A DNA stretch of 64,000 bases, from NCBI GenBank assembly GCA_963971535.1, contig OZ020593.1, forward strand, positions 34,816,576 to 34,880,575. Direction: 5' to 3'. Numbering within the stretch: the first letter of the stretch is position 1; every line of letters starts with the position of its first letter. A model generated the notes under the pieces. It saw only the letters and a list, made by a program, of their open reading frames with translations. It ran no database searches and was not told the origin of the DNA. This DNA is from Notolepis coatsorum (lineage: Eukaryota > Chordata > Actinopteri > Aulopiformes > Paralepididae). A program made the position numbers and the translations under genes. Of the stretch, positions 1 to 11,147 are shown in pieces.

Positions 1-440
1 ATTGATGAGGTGTTTTGATACTACTTAGGTCTGCACGGATTGATGTTGTTACTTACTAAAGGAAGGGAGATGTTACAGGCTGGGCTACAGCTCCGCCTGG
101 TGGGCGTGCTGGGCTGGTGCCTGTATGGTATATTACGTGTCTCACTTCCTGGGGAAGTGGTGGTTTGTTTACTTGTGCTTTCCAATACACTGCATTGAGA
201 ACCAGCGCGACTCGACTCTTTCATTGTACAGCTACACTTGCAAACAATCACCTCTCGACCAACTGCATTCCCGATGCCTTTTCGGGCTTTTTGCTTCGTT
301 TTTTTATCTCCCGGCATCGGTCTTGGCATCGGTCTTGCTTCCACGTGCAGTCGGGTGGGCTGGGGAACACGGAAAGGCATATAGTCAGGTTTTAATCGTT
401 ATTTCTTTTATTAGCGATATCCATTCATTTTCATCCATCC
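1..440. other. Unassigned intergenic sequence
   Basis: I see no recognisable coding region, RNA gene or repeat boundary here. Short open frames on both strands have no family motif and overlap one another, as expected by chance. The right part runs into a decayed MITE-like segment. Confidence 0.5.
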
Positions 441-454
441 AACCTGATGTTATC

Positions 455-1150
455 GTTGGGAATGGGTCTGAGCTCGCAAAAGGGCAAATACCGCCGCCTA
501 TCGTCTCCCGGATGGTATTGCACATCATTGGATTGGCTGGGGATGTGCATCAAGAAAAAAAGTCCGGTCCGGGTTTTGCTTATCAGGCATGCAGTATCGT
601 TGTATCACGTTGACTGGGAGCAGCGTGGATTATGTGTTTTGGACTATAACGTTGGATCAATGGACGAGATCGATATTTGGAATGGCGATCAGGAATTGGA
701 TTAATCTTTTTGCAGAACATCTGATGTGAGGTAAGGAATTTATGTTACGAATCTTGGGTTAATCAGATGTTCCTTTTACCGCCATGGGAGCGTGTGTGTG
801 TGCGTGCCGCTATCGCCGACCAATGCACAGATAAGCGATTTTTCAGCCCGCTTTTGTATCGTGCATAAGGACACATATACTATCGATAATCTAGCGTTTA
901 TTTGAAAACTATTCATAAATCAGCCAAAAATTACAACGTGTTTTGTGTATTCCACTAAAGGGCTATTATCGCGTCTTTCTCTGGAATTACTAGAAATCTC
1001 CAAAACTATACTCGTATTCAAAACGGTATAAAACGGAGATGTACCGATGAAAAAACAATCCGTTTCGTACATGTTGACTGCAAGCAAGTCATTGATAAGC
1101 GACGGGTGTATTCGACCCATAGCCATAATTTAAGATATATTTTAAGCACT
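455..1150. mobile_element. Decayed piggyBac-like MITE relic (third family member)
   Basis: Blocks of this segment match in order the two better-preserved MITEs at 11429-12375 and 23334-24270. Examples are the block around 'cgtctcccggatg', the 'atcaggaattgga' block, the 'catctgatgt.aggtaagga' block, the 'tagcgtttatttgaaaac' block and the 'acacatagccataattt' block near the right end. The TTAA-flanked termini are no longer recognisable, so the ends are approximate. It has no coding capacity. It is older and more diverged than the other two copies. Confidence 0.6.
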
Positions 1151-2150
1151 CGCAAATTTCCCCGTCCTCCCATTGATTAAGAGCTGGCGTGGTAGCCCTA
1201 ATTTGGTCATATCCAGCCGGCGCTGAATGAGTTAAAGGATCCCCATTAGAGACACATGAAAGAGCCTCTAGTCTTCCTGGGGTCCTGGACAAAACAAATA
1301 CAATACAAATGTACAACAAGAAAATACGAATACAAAATTAAACAAAACACATAAATATAAAAAAAACACATAAACATAAAATGAGGGGTGGTTTTATATA
1401 ACCCAGCTGCTGGGGTTAGAAGCAGTGCTCCAATTGGAGGTAGTGTAGCTGTGTGTTCCTTACCAACTCTACAAGGAGACAAACATGCTTTTCTAGTCAA
1501 ATTCCCCTCATGATTGGCACCGCCTGTAGAGGTGACTGCAGGGGTAAACAGCATTGATCGATCCATTCTCAATTACAAGTCCAGCTAGCACCACATGCAT
1601 GTCCCCCAGGTTGCCTGTCATCACAAGAAACACCACACTCCTACACTACATATCTACAGTGTTTCTGATAGTGGAAAGGCCAATTTGAATGGTTGCAATA
1701 TAAGACACAGGATGTATAAAACAAATTACTTTAATAGTGATATTTCACTTTTGTACATGCATAACTTGATCTCAGTCCACCTTCGACATGACAATATATT
1801 TAATTTCTTCTTTTTTCTTCTTCACAATAGTAGTTTTGATATGACAGTAAACGGATTCCTAAATATGATCTTTCAAAAACCTCAGTTTGTCCATGAAGAG
1901 GGCCATGAAGCCGGCCAGTCCAACAAATCATTTGGAGACAGTAGGCCACATAGCATATAGCACCCCCACCCCTCCCTGAAATACAACAATCTTGGGATAA
2001 TATTGCCGTTTTGAAAAGTAAGCACCCAAGATAAGACCAAGAGAGAGTTTTCTGTTATTTTCAAACCACCTCAATTCAGTAGGAATGTGAGATAGTGAGA
2101 TTAAGAGCTAACCAGACTGTTTTGTTGAAGGCCTAAGGAGAAAGGGTGCT
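1151..2150. other. Unassigned AT-rich intergenic sequence
   Basis: Around 1290-1380 there is an A-rich stretch with repeated 'acaaa/aataca' words. No protein motif is visible, and the open frames are short and unrelated to known families by eye. I cannot assign a function. Confidence 0.45.
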
Positions 2151-2188
2151 GTGATCTGCTTCAAAATGGGCATTACTGCAGGACCAGG
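2150..2188 (+). repeat. 41-bp minisatellite, left remnant
   Basis: The words 'gcttcaaaatgggcattactgcaggacca' scattered across this stretch match part of the 41-bp unit found at 3922-4069 and 9310-9545. This is the left edge of an array that was later split by the transposon at 2189-3921 and by DIRS-A. Confidence 0.6.
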
Positions 2189-3921
2189 GCCCTCATTCAT
2201 CAACGTGTCTTACGCACAGATATGTGCTTAACCTGTGCGTACGACTATTTCTAAGCAAAGAGTGGGATTCATCAATTTCAACTTGAACTTGACTTCGTGC
2301 TTATGTGTACGCACAGCTCGGAGCACACTTAGCTGACGCCCAGTGGTAGAACATCGTTACTACGGCATAAGCGCTCCTCAGTTCTGCATTAGTTTCAAGG
2401 CGGAAATAAGCTTCCGTGCATTAGTGTTCAACTTCTGTATGACCCGTAATTCATTATAGTTCATTATAAAATAGCGACAGTAGTGTAATTATAACGGGCT
2501 CACACGCGAACAAGAGGTTGGCCTGCTTGTTTGGCACGGGGGGGGCAGACGCAAAACACCAACCTCCAAACGCGATTAAATATTGTTTCAAATAAAAAGC
2601 GAATTATTTTGTGTTTCATGTTTCCAAATAAGATTGGTCACGAAATGCTTTCTACTTCAATTTGTTGGTTAGAATAGATGACCTCCGTTGAAACTTCACT
2701 GAGACTAACAGTCTATTTGTGAGCTCTCGCTCAGATGTGATAATAATAACAATAATAATAATAGCTTCATTTTATATAGCGCCTTTCAAGAGACCCAAGG
2801 TCGCTTTACATAGATAGGGGGGGGGGATAACAAAGTAACAGACATAGTGGACAGACACACAACATATAAATATGATGATGGAATTCATTCAAGATCCTCT
2901 CCACCCTCGGGTCTTTGCCACCGGCACGGTCCATCGTGATATTGGAGATGGATCGAGCAATAGACTGTTACTGTAGCTGTCAAAGCTCCATCACAAATGC
3001 AGTTATGTGAATAGAAAGGGATTCCACTAAGTCAATGTTGCAATGCGCATTTGCCTGATACATGTTGTTGCTGCATGCCGGGAGGAAGGCGATGCTGAAT
3101 GTTTTCAATTCATTAAATAAAACGGATACCTTTTGCAAGGGTTTACTGACTGTCATACAAATAATCAACCAACTACATACATACTGTAACTTTTCAGTGC
3201 ACGTTCTTATTTACATTGTGACAACAGCCTTGTGAGTTCCCGCAGTGACCCGCACACAGACATGATGGAATTCAAGTTCAAGTTTGTATTGATCACATAG
3301 GCAGGCTACACATGGCGTATAGGCTACATCATTGGCAGTGAGATTCATTGTTCTTGTATATGCTCTCGTATTATTGTTTATATAGGCTACCCAATACTGA
3401 CATCAAAATAGATTGTATGACTCTAGAAATCATATGCAGCAGGTAGAGAATTTACGGAAAATCCGTCGCGATTTGGAATAAAATTGAGGAGAACTTTAAT
3501 CCCTGGGTATTAATCAAACAAAACGGGAAAAGGCAGTCATATTCCAGCACGGTCTTTATTAGTGTTTGCGCTGCCCAGCCAGCAATGGTTAATAGATATC
3601 ATATCCGACATCACCGTAAGTGTACACGTCTGTCAGCCTGTCTCATAACACGCTTCCCTCGGCTTAGTCCATTTTTCCACATTTCATGGGGGTATTCCAT
3701 TACCGTATATGGTTAATCGGGGCGGTTCTGGTATGCAAATACTTAAAACAATGCACGAGCTCAAACGTAGGATCAAAGTCATATTTATCAAGACAGGTGT
3801 GCGTAGAACCTGTGTACGCACATGTGATGAATCCCGTTTTTTTTGTGCATGCACTGATTCTAAATTATGTGCTTACGTGTGGAAATAGAAAATGTTCTAC
3901 GCCACGTTGATGAATGAGGGC
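2189..3921. mobile_element. Non-autonomous DNA transposon with ~19-bp inverted ends (GCCCTCATTCATCAACGTG)
   Basis: The left end GCCCTCATTCATCAACGTG reappears inverted at the right end, near 3903-3921. Flanking CCAGG on both sides (2184-2188 and 3922-3926) is a candidate 5-bp target duplication. CCA alone (3 bp) fits equally well with a slightly different end. Removing the element restores a normal unit of the 41-bp minisatellite. The inside has no transposase frame. It contains an (AAT)n tract and a short 'tatatagcgcctttcaag' dispersed repeat near 2740-2830. The outer sequence resembles the ends of the element at 10502-12415, so the two may be distant relatives. The superfamily is not certain. 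Confidence 0.65.
2738..2880. repeat. (AAT)n microsatellite and dispersed repeat tail
   Basis: An (AAT)-rich tract is followed by the word 'ttatatagcgcctttcaag', a sequence type common in fish interspersed repeats, and a G-run. It lies inside the 2189-3921 transposon. It was probably a later insertion. Confidence 0.45.
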
Positions 3922-4069
3922 CCAGGTACCAGGGCTGCTTCAAAACATGCCTTACTGCAGGACCAGGTACCAGGGCTGCTTCAAAACATGCCTTACTGCA
4001 GGACCAGGTACCAGGGCTGCTTCAAAACATGCCTTACTCTAGGACCAGGTACCAGGGCTGCTTCAAAAC
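3922..4069 (+). repeat. 41-bp minisatellite, middle block
   Basis: About three and a half copies of a 41-bp unit occur here. The unit contains 'accaggtaccagggctgc' and 'ttcaaaacatgccttact', and the spacing between identical positions is exactly 41 bp. The last copy is cut inside 'caaaAC', where DIRS-A begins. The array resumes at 9310 beyond DIRS-A. Confidence 0.85.
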
Positions 4070-4275
4070 GATAGGTTATGACTATAACCAAGTTCTGTTA
4101 GTAATGGTGACGCTCGGCGTCACTTCCGCACTGTACCTCGCGTGTGCACGCGCATTGAATACAATTCCACAATGTACCTTTATATCCCAGTATTCGTCTG
4201 ACCACACCCCCATCAGCTTACCTTCATAAGCAGGTGTGTGGCCACCTACTCGCCTCCTTCCCAAGCTTTCACCAC
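4070..4275. repeat. DIRS-A left inverted terminal repeat
   Basis: This segment matches 9125-9309 in reverse orientation. Shared words include 'cttaccttcataagcaggtg' and 'cacctactcgcctcctt'. In element orientation it is the 3' ITR. Confidence 0.8.
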
Positions 4276-4305
4276 AAGGTGAGATCAAGGGCTGCAGCGG
4301 CGTTG

Positions 4306-4375
4306 GACGCCGAGCGTCACCATTACTAACAGAACTTGGTTATAGTCATAACCTATCGTTCTGTATCGTAACGGC
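4306..4375. repeat. DIRS-A internal complementary region (circle-junction template)
   Basis: This region is the reverse complement of the two outer ends joined together: 54 bp from the left end and 18 bp from the right end, overlapping on GTT at 4358-4360. Known DIRS elements are thought to use such a region to join the ends into a circle. With the left ITR it forms a perfect 54-bp stem (4068-4121 with 4306-4359). Confidence 0.82.
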
Positions 4376-4439
4376 CTCCCTTTGTGCGGAAGTGACGCCG
4401 AGCGAGAGCCATCGGCCGACAAATACACCCCGCTGAGGC

Positions 4440-6080
4440 CCCCCACAACCATCAGATGAGGGAGGACCGAGCTCCCCCGACCCCCCCCTAATGGAGGGTA
4501 CCCCCCCTATTGGAGGATCACGGGAGGGCGACGGACCCGACCGTGCAAAGAGGCACTCAAGCAACTCAACGCACAGGGTGAGAAGACCGTGGCCTGACCC
4601 CACGACTACACACACGCACAACCCGCATGCCACCCGGGAACGAACGGAAGGAACGACCTCGTTACTGCCCCCAGAAATCACGGGGTCAAGAGCAAACCCA
4701 ACCCCGTGACAAGGCCGTAGCAGCGGAGCGCGAAGGAAGACCCAGACCCACCAAAGGGACTGGATCCCCTGGAAAACGGGGGCCCGGAGAGGTCCATGAT
4801 GCCCAGCATCAAGACCCCACCAGGTGGTCACTTAGTGACGCCGCCCCCCACATCGCCAGCGTATTCGGACAAGGCCCCTCACAAGAGCGGGCCTGTCCCC
4901 CCAATAGCACACCGCCTGGCACACTGACCCTGCAGCACAGGTAGTCAGCATGGCCGTAAGCACCAAAAAAGGCTTACCACGGAAGCAGGCAGCGCACCGG
5001 GGAAACCAGGCAACAGGCTGTAACCCGAGCCTGGAGCACTGCGGACGAGACAGGCGCCAGAGGGGTCAGCTGAAAACAGCCACCCCGGCGGAAGGGGCGT
5101 ATGCTGGCGTTGTTGATCACCATGACAAAGCCTCCCTTAATGAGGCAGCGAAGGCTGACACGATTGGCAGACGTCATGAACGTGCAGGGGCACACTCAAC
5201 CGGGCAACCCGGGAGTTGACTCTGCTCCAACACACCAGAGAACCAACCACCCAGTCGTTACCCTATGCGGTGGTTGGTCCCATAACCCCTCAAGAAAAAA
5301 CTCCAAAACGTACCTGCGGGCACTACCGCAGTACAAGTGTTTCAGTTTCCAACAGGGTTATCCCAGGCCTACGGGTCGACGAAACATTACTTCGGACCGG
5401 GCCCGGCGATACGGGGAGCACAGGGTCCCCCGAGGAGGTCAAAGACCACCCCAACAGGCCCCTCTTCGCCATGCGTAAGAGAAGAGCGAAAATAATGGAG
5501 AACCAGCCCCAAGCACCCCATACTTGGTATTCCCAGGAGGTCCCCCAACCAAGTACTAACCAAGACCAACCTGCGTAGCGGCCGAGATCTGACGAGATCG
5601 GGCGTGTACAGGTTGGCACGGCCGTAAGCCATTACGACAGTGCAGAGTACAACGTACCCAACAAGGGTCTCCATAGCGCCTAACCCTGTGACACCCGGAC
5701 CGACCTGGCATTTCTCCCCCTGGAAAAAGCCCAAGTCCCTCAGGGTACCAGAACAGCAGATCTGCATCCCCGGCGGACAACGGGTTTAACTGATCCGGAC
5801 CAGCGTGACCAGAACCAGTCCCGTGCCCTAACCACGCCGACATGCCTACTCCAAGAGAAGGGGCATATATGCGTGTTTGACCTTAAAACATGAAAAGAAG
5901 GCGCCACCCAGCCGTTCGGTGCGAACCGCGCCCGGTGGCCCACCCCCAGGGCGTGAGACCCCTCTACATATGTTCAGATCCATTCCGTCATCATCCCCCA
6001 GATATGAACGAGAATCCGTCGACAACCAACATAGGTCGTCGGAAGAGGAAAAAAAACCCATCCCATTTGCTTTATAAAAA
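4440..6080 (-). other. DIRS-A inner segment shared with DIRS-B, no intact coding frame
   Basis: Several stretches match 46340-47720 of DIRS-B in the opposite orientation. Conceptual peptides in both contain the pieces 'MTLLQHTRE', 'RPLFAMR' and 'LRVDET'. The frame is not maintained between the copies, so I treat the shared region as non-coding or long decayed. It is GC-richer than the surrounding host DNA. Confidence 0.55.
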
Positions 6081-7265
6081 CGCTGTTTTAATCCCAAGCA
6101 ACCAAGGCGCGCCAGTCAGTCGCCTGATGTTCAACAGAACACCCCGAGCTAGCACTATGTGTGCATCGGGCATATCCACATCAATAAACAGGCTATTTAG
6201 ACCTTTCATTGAATCCCCAAGGCGCCCGGGGGAACGACAAGAGGGGTGTGATGCTCCCTAACCCCAACTCCTTTTAATAAAAAAGAAGGAAGCATCAACA
6301 GCATAAAACCCAATCTGCACAGCCGGGAGTAAAAACTGTTTATATTTTTACATCCAGTCACCCCTTATTTAGAGGGTTTAGACCGAAAATCCCCAGAAAG
6401 CCTTCCCACATGAGTCGTAGTATGAAAAAGACATGGCAACTGTGAGTCACGTGACCAACTGACTCAAGTTTACACATAAAATCGAGCGTAGCAGACCCGT
6501 AAGCCCTACGCTCTAACCCGACACCACAGACCTTACGTAAAGATCTAACTCACGGAAGCCGTCGTCATAGCAACGTATATGCTATGACGGGGGGGAAACC
6601 CCGCACACAACTCCTGTTTGTAATAGGAGCCGCGTCAGGACAACCCCTCCCCCCCTCCCCCGCCAAGTCGTTGAACGGCTTGGCCCTGACTGGCTCAACA
6701 GGAGATGAGAAAAAATCCCCTCGACCAATCAAGTGGGAAGGAGGGGTTTATTCGGCACCCCCTCACAAAAAACCCTTTACCCCTACACACAATAACAACT
6801 GTAGCATTTGAGACCTTTGGTAGAACGCTAATGCATAGCGTAAGCTAATACAATGCACGCTACCCACAGACTGTGAACAGGATTTATAACAAAACCAAGT
6901 CGTGTGTGTGTGAATCCTACACCCGCATTCTATGTTGTACATAGAAAAAACACTGACAGAGAGTATAACGGCTAGGCCGTGGAACGTGTGTATACGAGTA
7001 TTACTGCAACTAACACAACAGTGTTGTGGATCAACATTACTTTGTGTAAGCAACAGATCATACAACCAGCTTCTACCTGCATGTGGAGCGTCAGGCTAAG
7101 ATAGAACCTTTCTATGACTGAGTGTATGCTTGCAGACCTTGCTTAATCTCATAACACGAACGTAACTCATCCCTCAATGTAAACAATGCAGATTCACATT
7201 TCGCAGCCTCATCATATGTATTGGTGAAGAAACACACAGTTTGTTTGGCCAAAAAATACAGTCCC
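6081..7265 (-). other. DIRS-A inner segment, unassigned
   Basis: This lies between the gag-like frame and the segment shared with DIRS-B. In an autonomous DIRS element the reverse transcriptase and recombinase would be expected here, but I see none of their motifs. A short perfect inverted repeat surrounds 'acgtata' near 6562-6588 ('cgtcatagca' and its complement). Confidence 0.45.
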
Positions 7266-7268
7266 CCT

Positions 7269-7907
7269 TTAAGGGGACTTTTTATTTAGGCACAAAATAT
7301 GAGAGGGCCGGGGAGGGGTATAGAGGGGACCACAGGGGGAAAAAGTCACTAATTCAGGGCGTCTGCTGCCTCGAGCCGCTCTGGTTTTGCCACCCCGAGA
7401 AGCCCCGGAGGGACGGTAGACAATCGGCTGCTGGTCTCGTCGATCCCTACCGTCTCCTCCGGTCGTAGATGGGCCGGCGGCAGCAGAAGCACTGTCTCTC
7501 CTCCTGGCCTTCTTGGATGGGCCAGCAGTGGCGGCGGAGGCAGTGGTAGGCACGGCGGAGGTAGCTCGACGTCGTGGAAGCCTTCTGACTCCACCGGCGA
7601 GGACGGGAGGCGGAAAATGGGGTTGGAGAACGGATCTCTCCTCTGCCATCTCTCTGCACGTTGAGGTCATCAGCTGCAGGGCCTTCCCGAATAGTCCAGC
7701 ATCGGAGAGGTTGGCCGTCAGAAGAAGGGCTCTCTTCTTCTCTGGCACACGGGCCTGCTCCAGCCAAAGGTGGCGCTGGTTCAGGGTAGCCAGGGCGCGC
7801 ACTTTCCCAGCGGCTATGGCCTGCACCTGGGTAAGATGCAGGACAGCTCCTGCCGCCTGGGTGATCTGATCGTGTTGTACCTCGGTCAGTTCCGTGCCGC
7901 CCGTCAT
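7269..7907 (-). pseudogene. DIRS gag-like protein, C-terminal part
   Basis: The frame of 212 codons begins with the piece 'TELTEVQHDQITQAAG'. It has a helical middle with 'LLLTANLSDAGLFG', then a basic, glycine- and serine-rich tail ('SKKARRRDS', 'RGGKTRAARGSRR'). The layout and wording resemble the gag-like proteins of fish DIRS elements, in which the basic tail probably binds nucleic acid. Its ATG overlaps the stop of the upstream frame (TAATG). The upstream reading phase continues into this one ('FVSG' before the ATG), so it was once one protein with the frame at 7907-9001, now broken by a one-base shift. A truly separate ORF is possible but less likely. Confidence 0.6.
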
Positions 7908-9001
7908 TATCCCCGATACAAATCTAGCCAGCTGTGCGATGTTAGAAGCAACTGTGTACCAGCGACAAATGACTGGTCACCCCAATATGCCAATCGCCTA
8001 GCCGATTTTCCCTGGAGAACCGGCTTGCATAACGGTTCCCACACCATATCCGGACAGAGGAGAGCGGCCATCGGCCTATCAAGCCGTGGCACACCCTCTC
8101 TCATACCTTCGACCAACCCCGCCACCCGCATAACTGGTATGTAGGCGGGAGTAAGGCCCATGATGTGAGACACCACCTGGCCCCGACGAACATAGGCCCC
8201 CATTGAGGGGAAAAATGGGTAGACAACGTCCACCCCTTTCACCGGGCGATGCTGCCAGAGATGACCTATGAGATCATCGGGGGCAGGAGCAGGCAATGGC
8301 TGCGGCAGCGGCACGCCGTTTGCAGCGGCCGCTACTGCCATGAGCTCGGGGAACAAAGCCTGCAGTTCCCCCTGCTGACTTCCCTCCACCGAACCCGCAT
8401 CCCTCACATGCAGCAGGCTTCGACCGGTTGAGGAGCCACAGTCTGATGTGGCTGATAGCAGGGCATCCTGCTGATGAGGCCGAGGTGGTTCCCCGACATC
8501 CTCGAACAAGGCGCCCCAAGGAGACATTTCACCCCCCTCCAGTGCTACCTGGACGGGTGGGATACTCGCCTCCACTGGGCCTTCAAACAAGAATCCGTCC
8601 GCCTCTACCATGTAATCCTCAGTTTCCATAGGGCATGCAGAGACCGACGCATCCTCGCTGGTCTCCAGTAATTCCCCAAACCCAGGCCGTTCGCGTCTGC
8701 AGGACACCATCTTGCGACGTGAACGGGCAGACGCGAAAAGTTTGCGTCGCAAATCCTCCGGAACCAAAGGAACCGGCCGCTCAAGAACGGACGATTCCCT
8801 GGAACCAGAGTCGGGATCAGGCCACCGCCGGAGCGACGGCACCGATGCACCGGCTCCTCGGAGAGGCAAACTACCCATCGGCTGTCTCCCGGGCTTGGCT
8901 GGCAACCACGAAAGTGGCAACAGCCCCGCACCAGAACGCACGACAGAGGCGGGAATGGAGAACCGCTGGTGAAGAGTGGGTCTACTCTCCGAGGTAGACA
9001 T
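7907..9001 (-). pseudogene. DIRS gag-like protein, N-terminal part
   Basis: The frame has 364 codons and starts just inside the right ITR of DIRS-A, where DIRS gag frames normally start. The protein is rich in Pro, Arg, Ser and Glu. It has no membrane segment and no zinc-knuckle pattern that I can see. The last ~14 codons read out of phase: the shifted phase gives 'ASNIAQLARFVSG', which flows directly into the downstream frame. I place the single-base shift near 7950-7960. The gag assignment rests on position within a structurally clear DIRS element and on similarity of the downstream part to fish DIRS gag. Confidence 0.58.
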
Positions 9002-9124
9002 TATGACTTAGATTTTTCTTTTTGAATATTTATGAGAGAAGAAAAAAATAAGCACAATGTAAACACGTCTCAACTGTCTTCAACTTAGCAACCTCGTCAA
9101 GTGGGGATCTACCAAAAGCACTTC

Positions 9125-9309
9125 CTTGTGGTGAAAGCGAAGAAGGAGGCGAGTAGGTGGCCACACACCTGCTTATGAAGGTAAGCTGATGGGGGTGTGG
9201 TCAGACGAATACTGGGATATAAAGGTACATTGTGGAATTTTATTCAGTGCGCGTGCACAAGCGAGATACAGTGCGGAAGTGACGCCGAGCGAGAGCCGTT
9301 ACGATACAG
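9125..9309. repeat. DIRS-A right inverted terminal repeat (5' end of the element)
   Basis: This is the inverted match of 4070-4275 with small differences. It abuts the minisatellite at AAC (9310-9312). The promoter of the element should lie here. 'gggatataaaggtac' at about 9211-9225 offers a TATA-like word on the plus strand, pointing away from gag, so I do not assign it. Confidence 0.75.
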
Positions 9310-9545
9310 AACATGCCTTACTGCAGGGCCAGGTACCATGGCTGCTTCAAAACATGCCTTACTGCAGGGCCAGGTACCATGGCTGCTTCAAAACATGCCT
9401 TACAGCAGGGCCAGGTACCATGGCTGCTTCAAATCATGCCTTACAGCAGGGCCAGGTATCACAGATCTGCTTCAAAATGTACCTTACTGCAGGGCCAGGC
9501 AACACAGCCTGCTTCAAAATGTGCCTTACTGGAGAGCCAACATGG
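9310..9545 (+). repeat. 41-bp minisatellite, right block
   Basis: About five to six copies of the 41-bp unit occur here, with 41-bp spacing between 'acatgcc' words. They differ from the left block by 'gccaggtaccatgg' in place of 'accaggtaccaggg'. Later units are diverged ('cacagatctgcttcaaaatgt'). Open frames across it on the plus strand are artefacts of the repeat. Confidence 0.85.
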
Positions 9546-9976
9546 GTGCGGGTTATCTGCCTACTACTCCCTGCTGTCCAGAATCATTGGACTGCCTGTG
9601 AATGCCAGCCCCACAGAACCATTAGCTATTCACCAGCATTAGTGCCGCGCCTCCACTACTGTTTAACTGAGCTGACTGGCAGATTAACCTGTCAATCAAG
9701 TGGCACATTACCACTCAATAAGTGTTAACCGGGTGACATTGCCAATGGAAACTTAATCCAAACAGATCAATCTCAACTTTCCTTCTTGTGCTTCTCAATA
9801 GATGGCTTTTGGCATCATTCTTCTTTTTTTTTGCTGTAGGAATGTAATCTGTTTTATACTTAACGTTAGTTGACTGTCATCCTGCTTTCAATGGTGACTT
9901 GTCAATCACATTGGTGAATAGGCCTACACTGTTCCATGTGTTCTTGTATAACCTTGATGGTAAATTGCATACCAAT
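9546..9976. other. Unassigned intergenic sequence
   Basis: I see no coding or structural signal here apart from one short T-run near 9830. Confidence 0.4.
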
Positions 9977-10435
9977 TAAGAAGAAGAAGGAGACATCTTT
10001 ATTTGTCATGCAGCAACACACCCATGCGAGATGGGTGACACACAGGAACACACACACACATGCTTTGGGTCACCGATGAAATGTCTCTCTACGCTTGAGC
10101 CATCCGTCGTCCTTCCCCCCAAGGGCAGCCGGGAGCAGACATGGGTGTGGGCCGCGCCCCGGGGACCAATCCGAGTGCTCCTGTCCGTATTCGTCAGGGA
10201 TGCAACAGCGTTACTGATATGTTCTGCATGTTTTTCCATTGGGTTTATCAATTTTTTTGGATGGGAAACCTGTGCAAGCATGGGGAGAACATGCAAACTC
10301 CACACAGAAAGGCCCGGCATGTACCCCACCTGGGTACCTGGCAACCCGGAAACCTGGTCCCCAAGCGGGAATTGAAGCCAGGACCTTCTTGCTGTGAGGT
10401 GACAGTGTTAACCACTACACCATGTTGTCATAATA
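9977..10435 (-). mobile_element. tRNA-derived SINE-like repeat, minus strand
   Basis: Read on the minus strand from about 10435, the sequence begins with a tRNA-like head. It has a box-A-like 'tggtgtagtggttaac' and a box-B-like 'ggcttcaattcc'. The body contains 'cctttctgtgtggagtttgc', seen in many fish SINEs, and a different tail near 9980-10010 ('ctttatttgtcat'). A fragment of the same body is present at 20030-20090. The target duplication is not clear. Confidence 0.6.
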
Positions 10436-10904
10436 ATGACAGCTATCAACTCATCCCAAACAGCAGTAAGATATACAGTATATTCATAGTATTCTCACAA
10501 TGGGCCTCATTCAACAATACTCTTATTATTTTTTGCTTACCTGTCTGTTAAGAGAACAACAAGAAAAGCCACCGCCACATTCATCAAGCCGTTCTTAAAG
10601 TCCAAATCTGTTCTTACCCAGGTTTTTTGAATGGTAAATCCCACTCATTCTAAACTGGATGCGCGTTCTCGCACAAGTCATTTACATGGCTTTTGATGGA
10701 TGGGTAGGCGGGTGGGGGTAACTGTACATTGGATTATCGACGAAACCTACTTGGTCCAAGAAGAGGGTCTCGTGTATTAAGGTATGGGTTTAAGTCAGTT
10801 GTTTATTTATTTATGTTTTACTGTTTGCATACGAGGTGGTCCGCAAATGTTCTTGATAACAATCTAGTGGTCCGCATAAAACAGAAGTTTGGGAACCACT
10901 GATA

Positions 10905-11147
10905 TAGACAATCTCTAAATATGCGTTATATGCTACGTATACAGTACTGCATATCTGTATGTCATGTCATAAATGTCATGATATATATCTGTATGTTGTG
11001 TATGTCATAAATGTCATGAATTGAAAATGGGGGACCCTGATGTAAACAAGACAAAAGTTTTTCTCTGGTCTGCCTCCCCTTGTACTGTATTGTACCCATT
11101 CTGCAATCTGTTAATAAAATCTTCAATCAATCAATGGCCTGGGCGGC
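10905..11147 (+). mobile_element. LINE 3' tail, family with TCAA-repeat end (copy 1)
   Basis: It shares the long block 'atgggggaccctgatgtaaa' through 'cattctgcaatctgttaata' with the copies at 17851-18180 (minus), 24671-25165 and 41985-42327. It ends in a short TCAA repeat, as non-LTR retrotransposon 3' ends do. It carries no coding part and is 5' truncated. Confidence 0.65.

Larger units (their letters stand above)
4067..9312 (-). mobile_element. DIRS-type tyrosine-recombinase retroelement, non-autonomous (DIRS-A)
   Basis: The element has inverted terminal repeats (4070-4275 against 9125-9309) and an internal complementary region at 4306-4375. Within that region, 4306-4359 is an exact reverse complement of the left end (4068-4121). 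Positions 4358-4375 are an exact reverse complement of the right end (9295-9312). The two halves meet on a GTT. The flanks carry AAC on both sides (4067-4069 and 9310-9312), and excision restores the 41-bp minisatellite with no target duplication. This is the DIRS architecture, with the gag-like frame reading leftward from near the right end. No reverse transcriptase, methyltransferase or tyrosine recombinase frame is visible, so the copy is internally deleted or naturally non-autonomous. Confidence 0.82.

Noticed and set aside
4346-5840. Possible pol of DIRS-A in the overlapping frames here
   Set aside because: I looked for reverse-transcriptase, methyltransferase and recombinase motifs on both strands and saw none. 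Frames do not agree with the homologous part of DIRS-B.
9189-9728. 179-codon plus-strand frame with repeated 'MPYCRARYHGCFKT'-like peptides
   Set aside because: The repeats simply reflect the 41-bp minisatellite, which is open in more than one phase, and the DIRS-A terminus.
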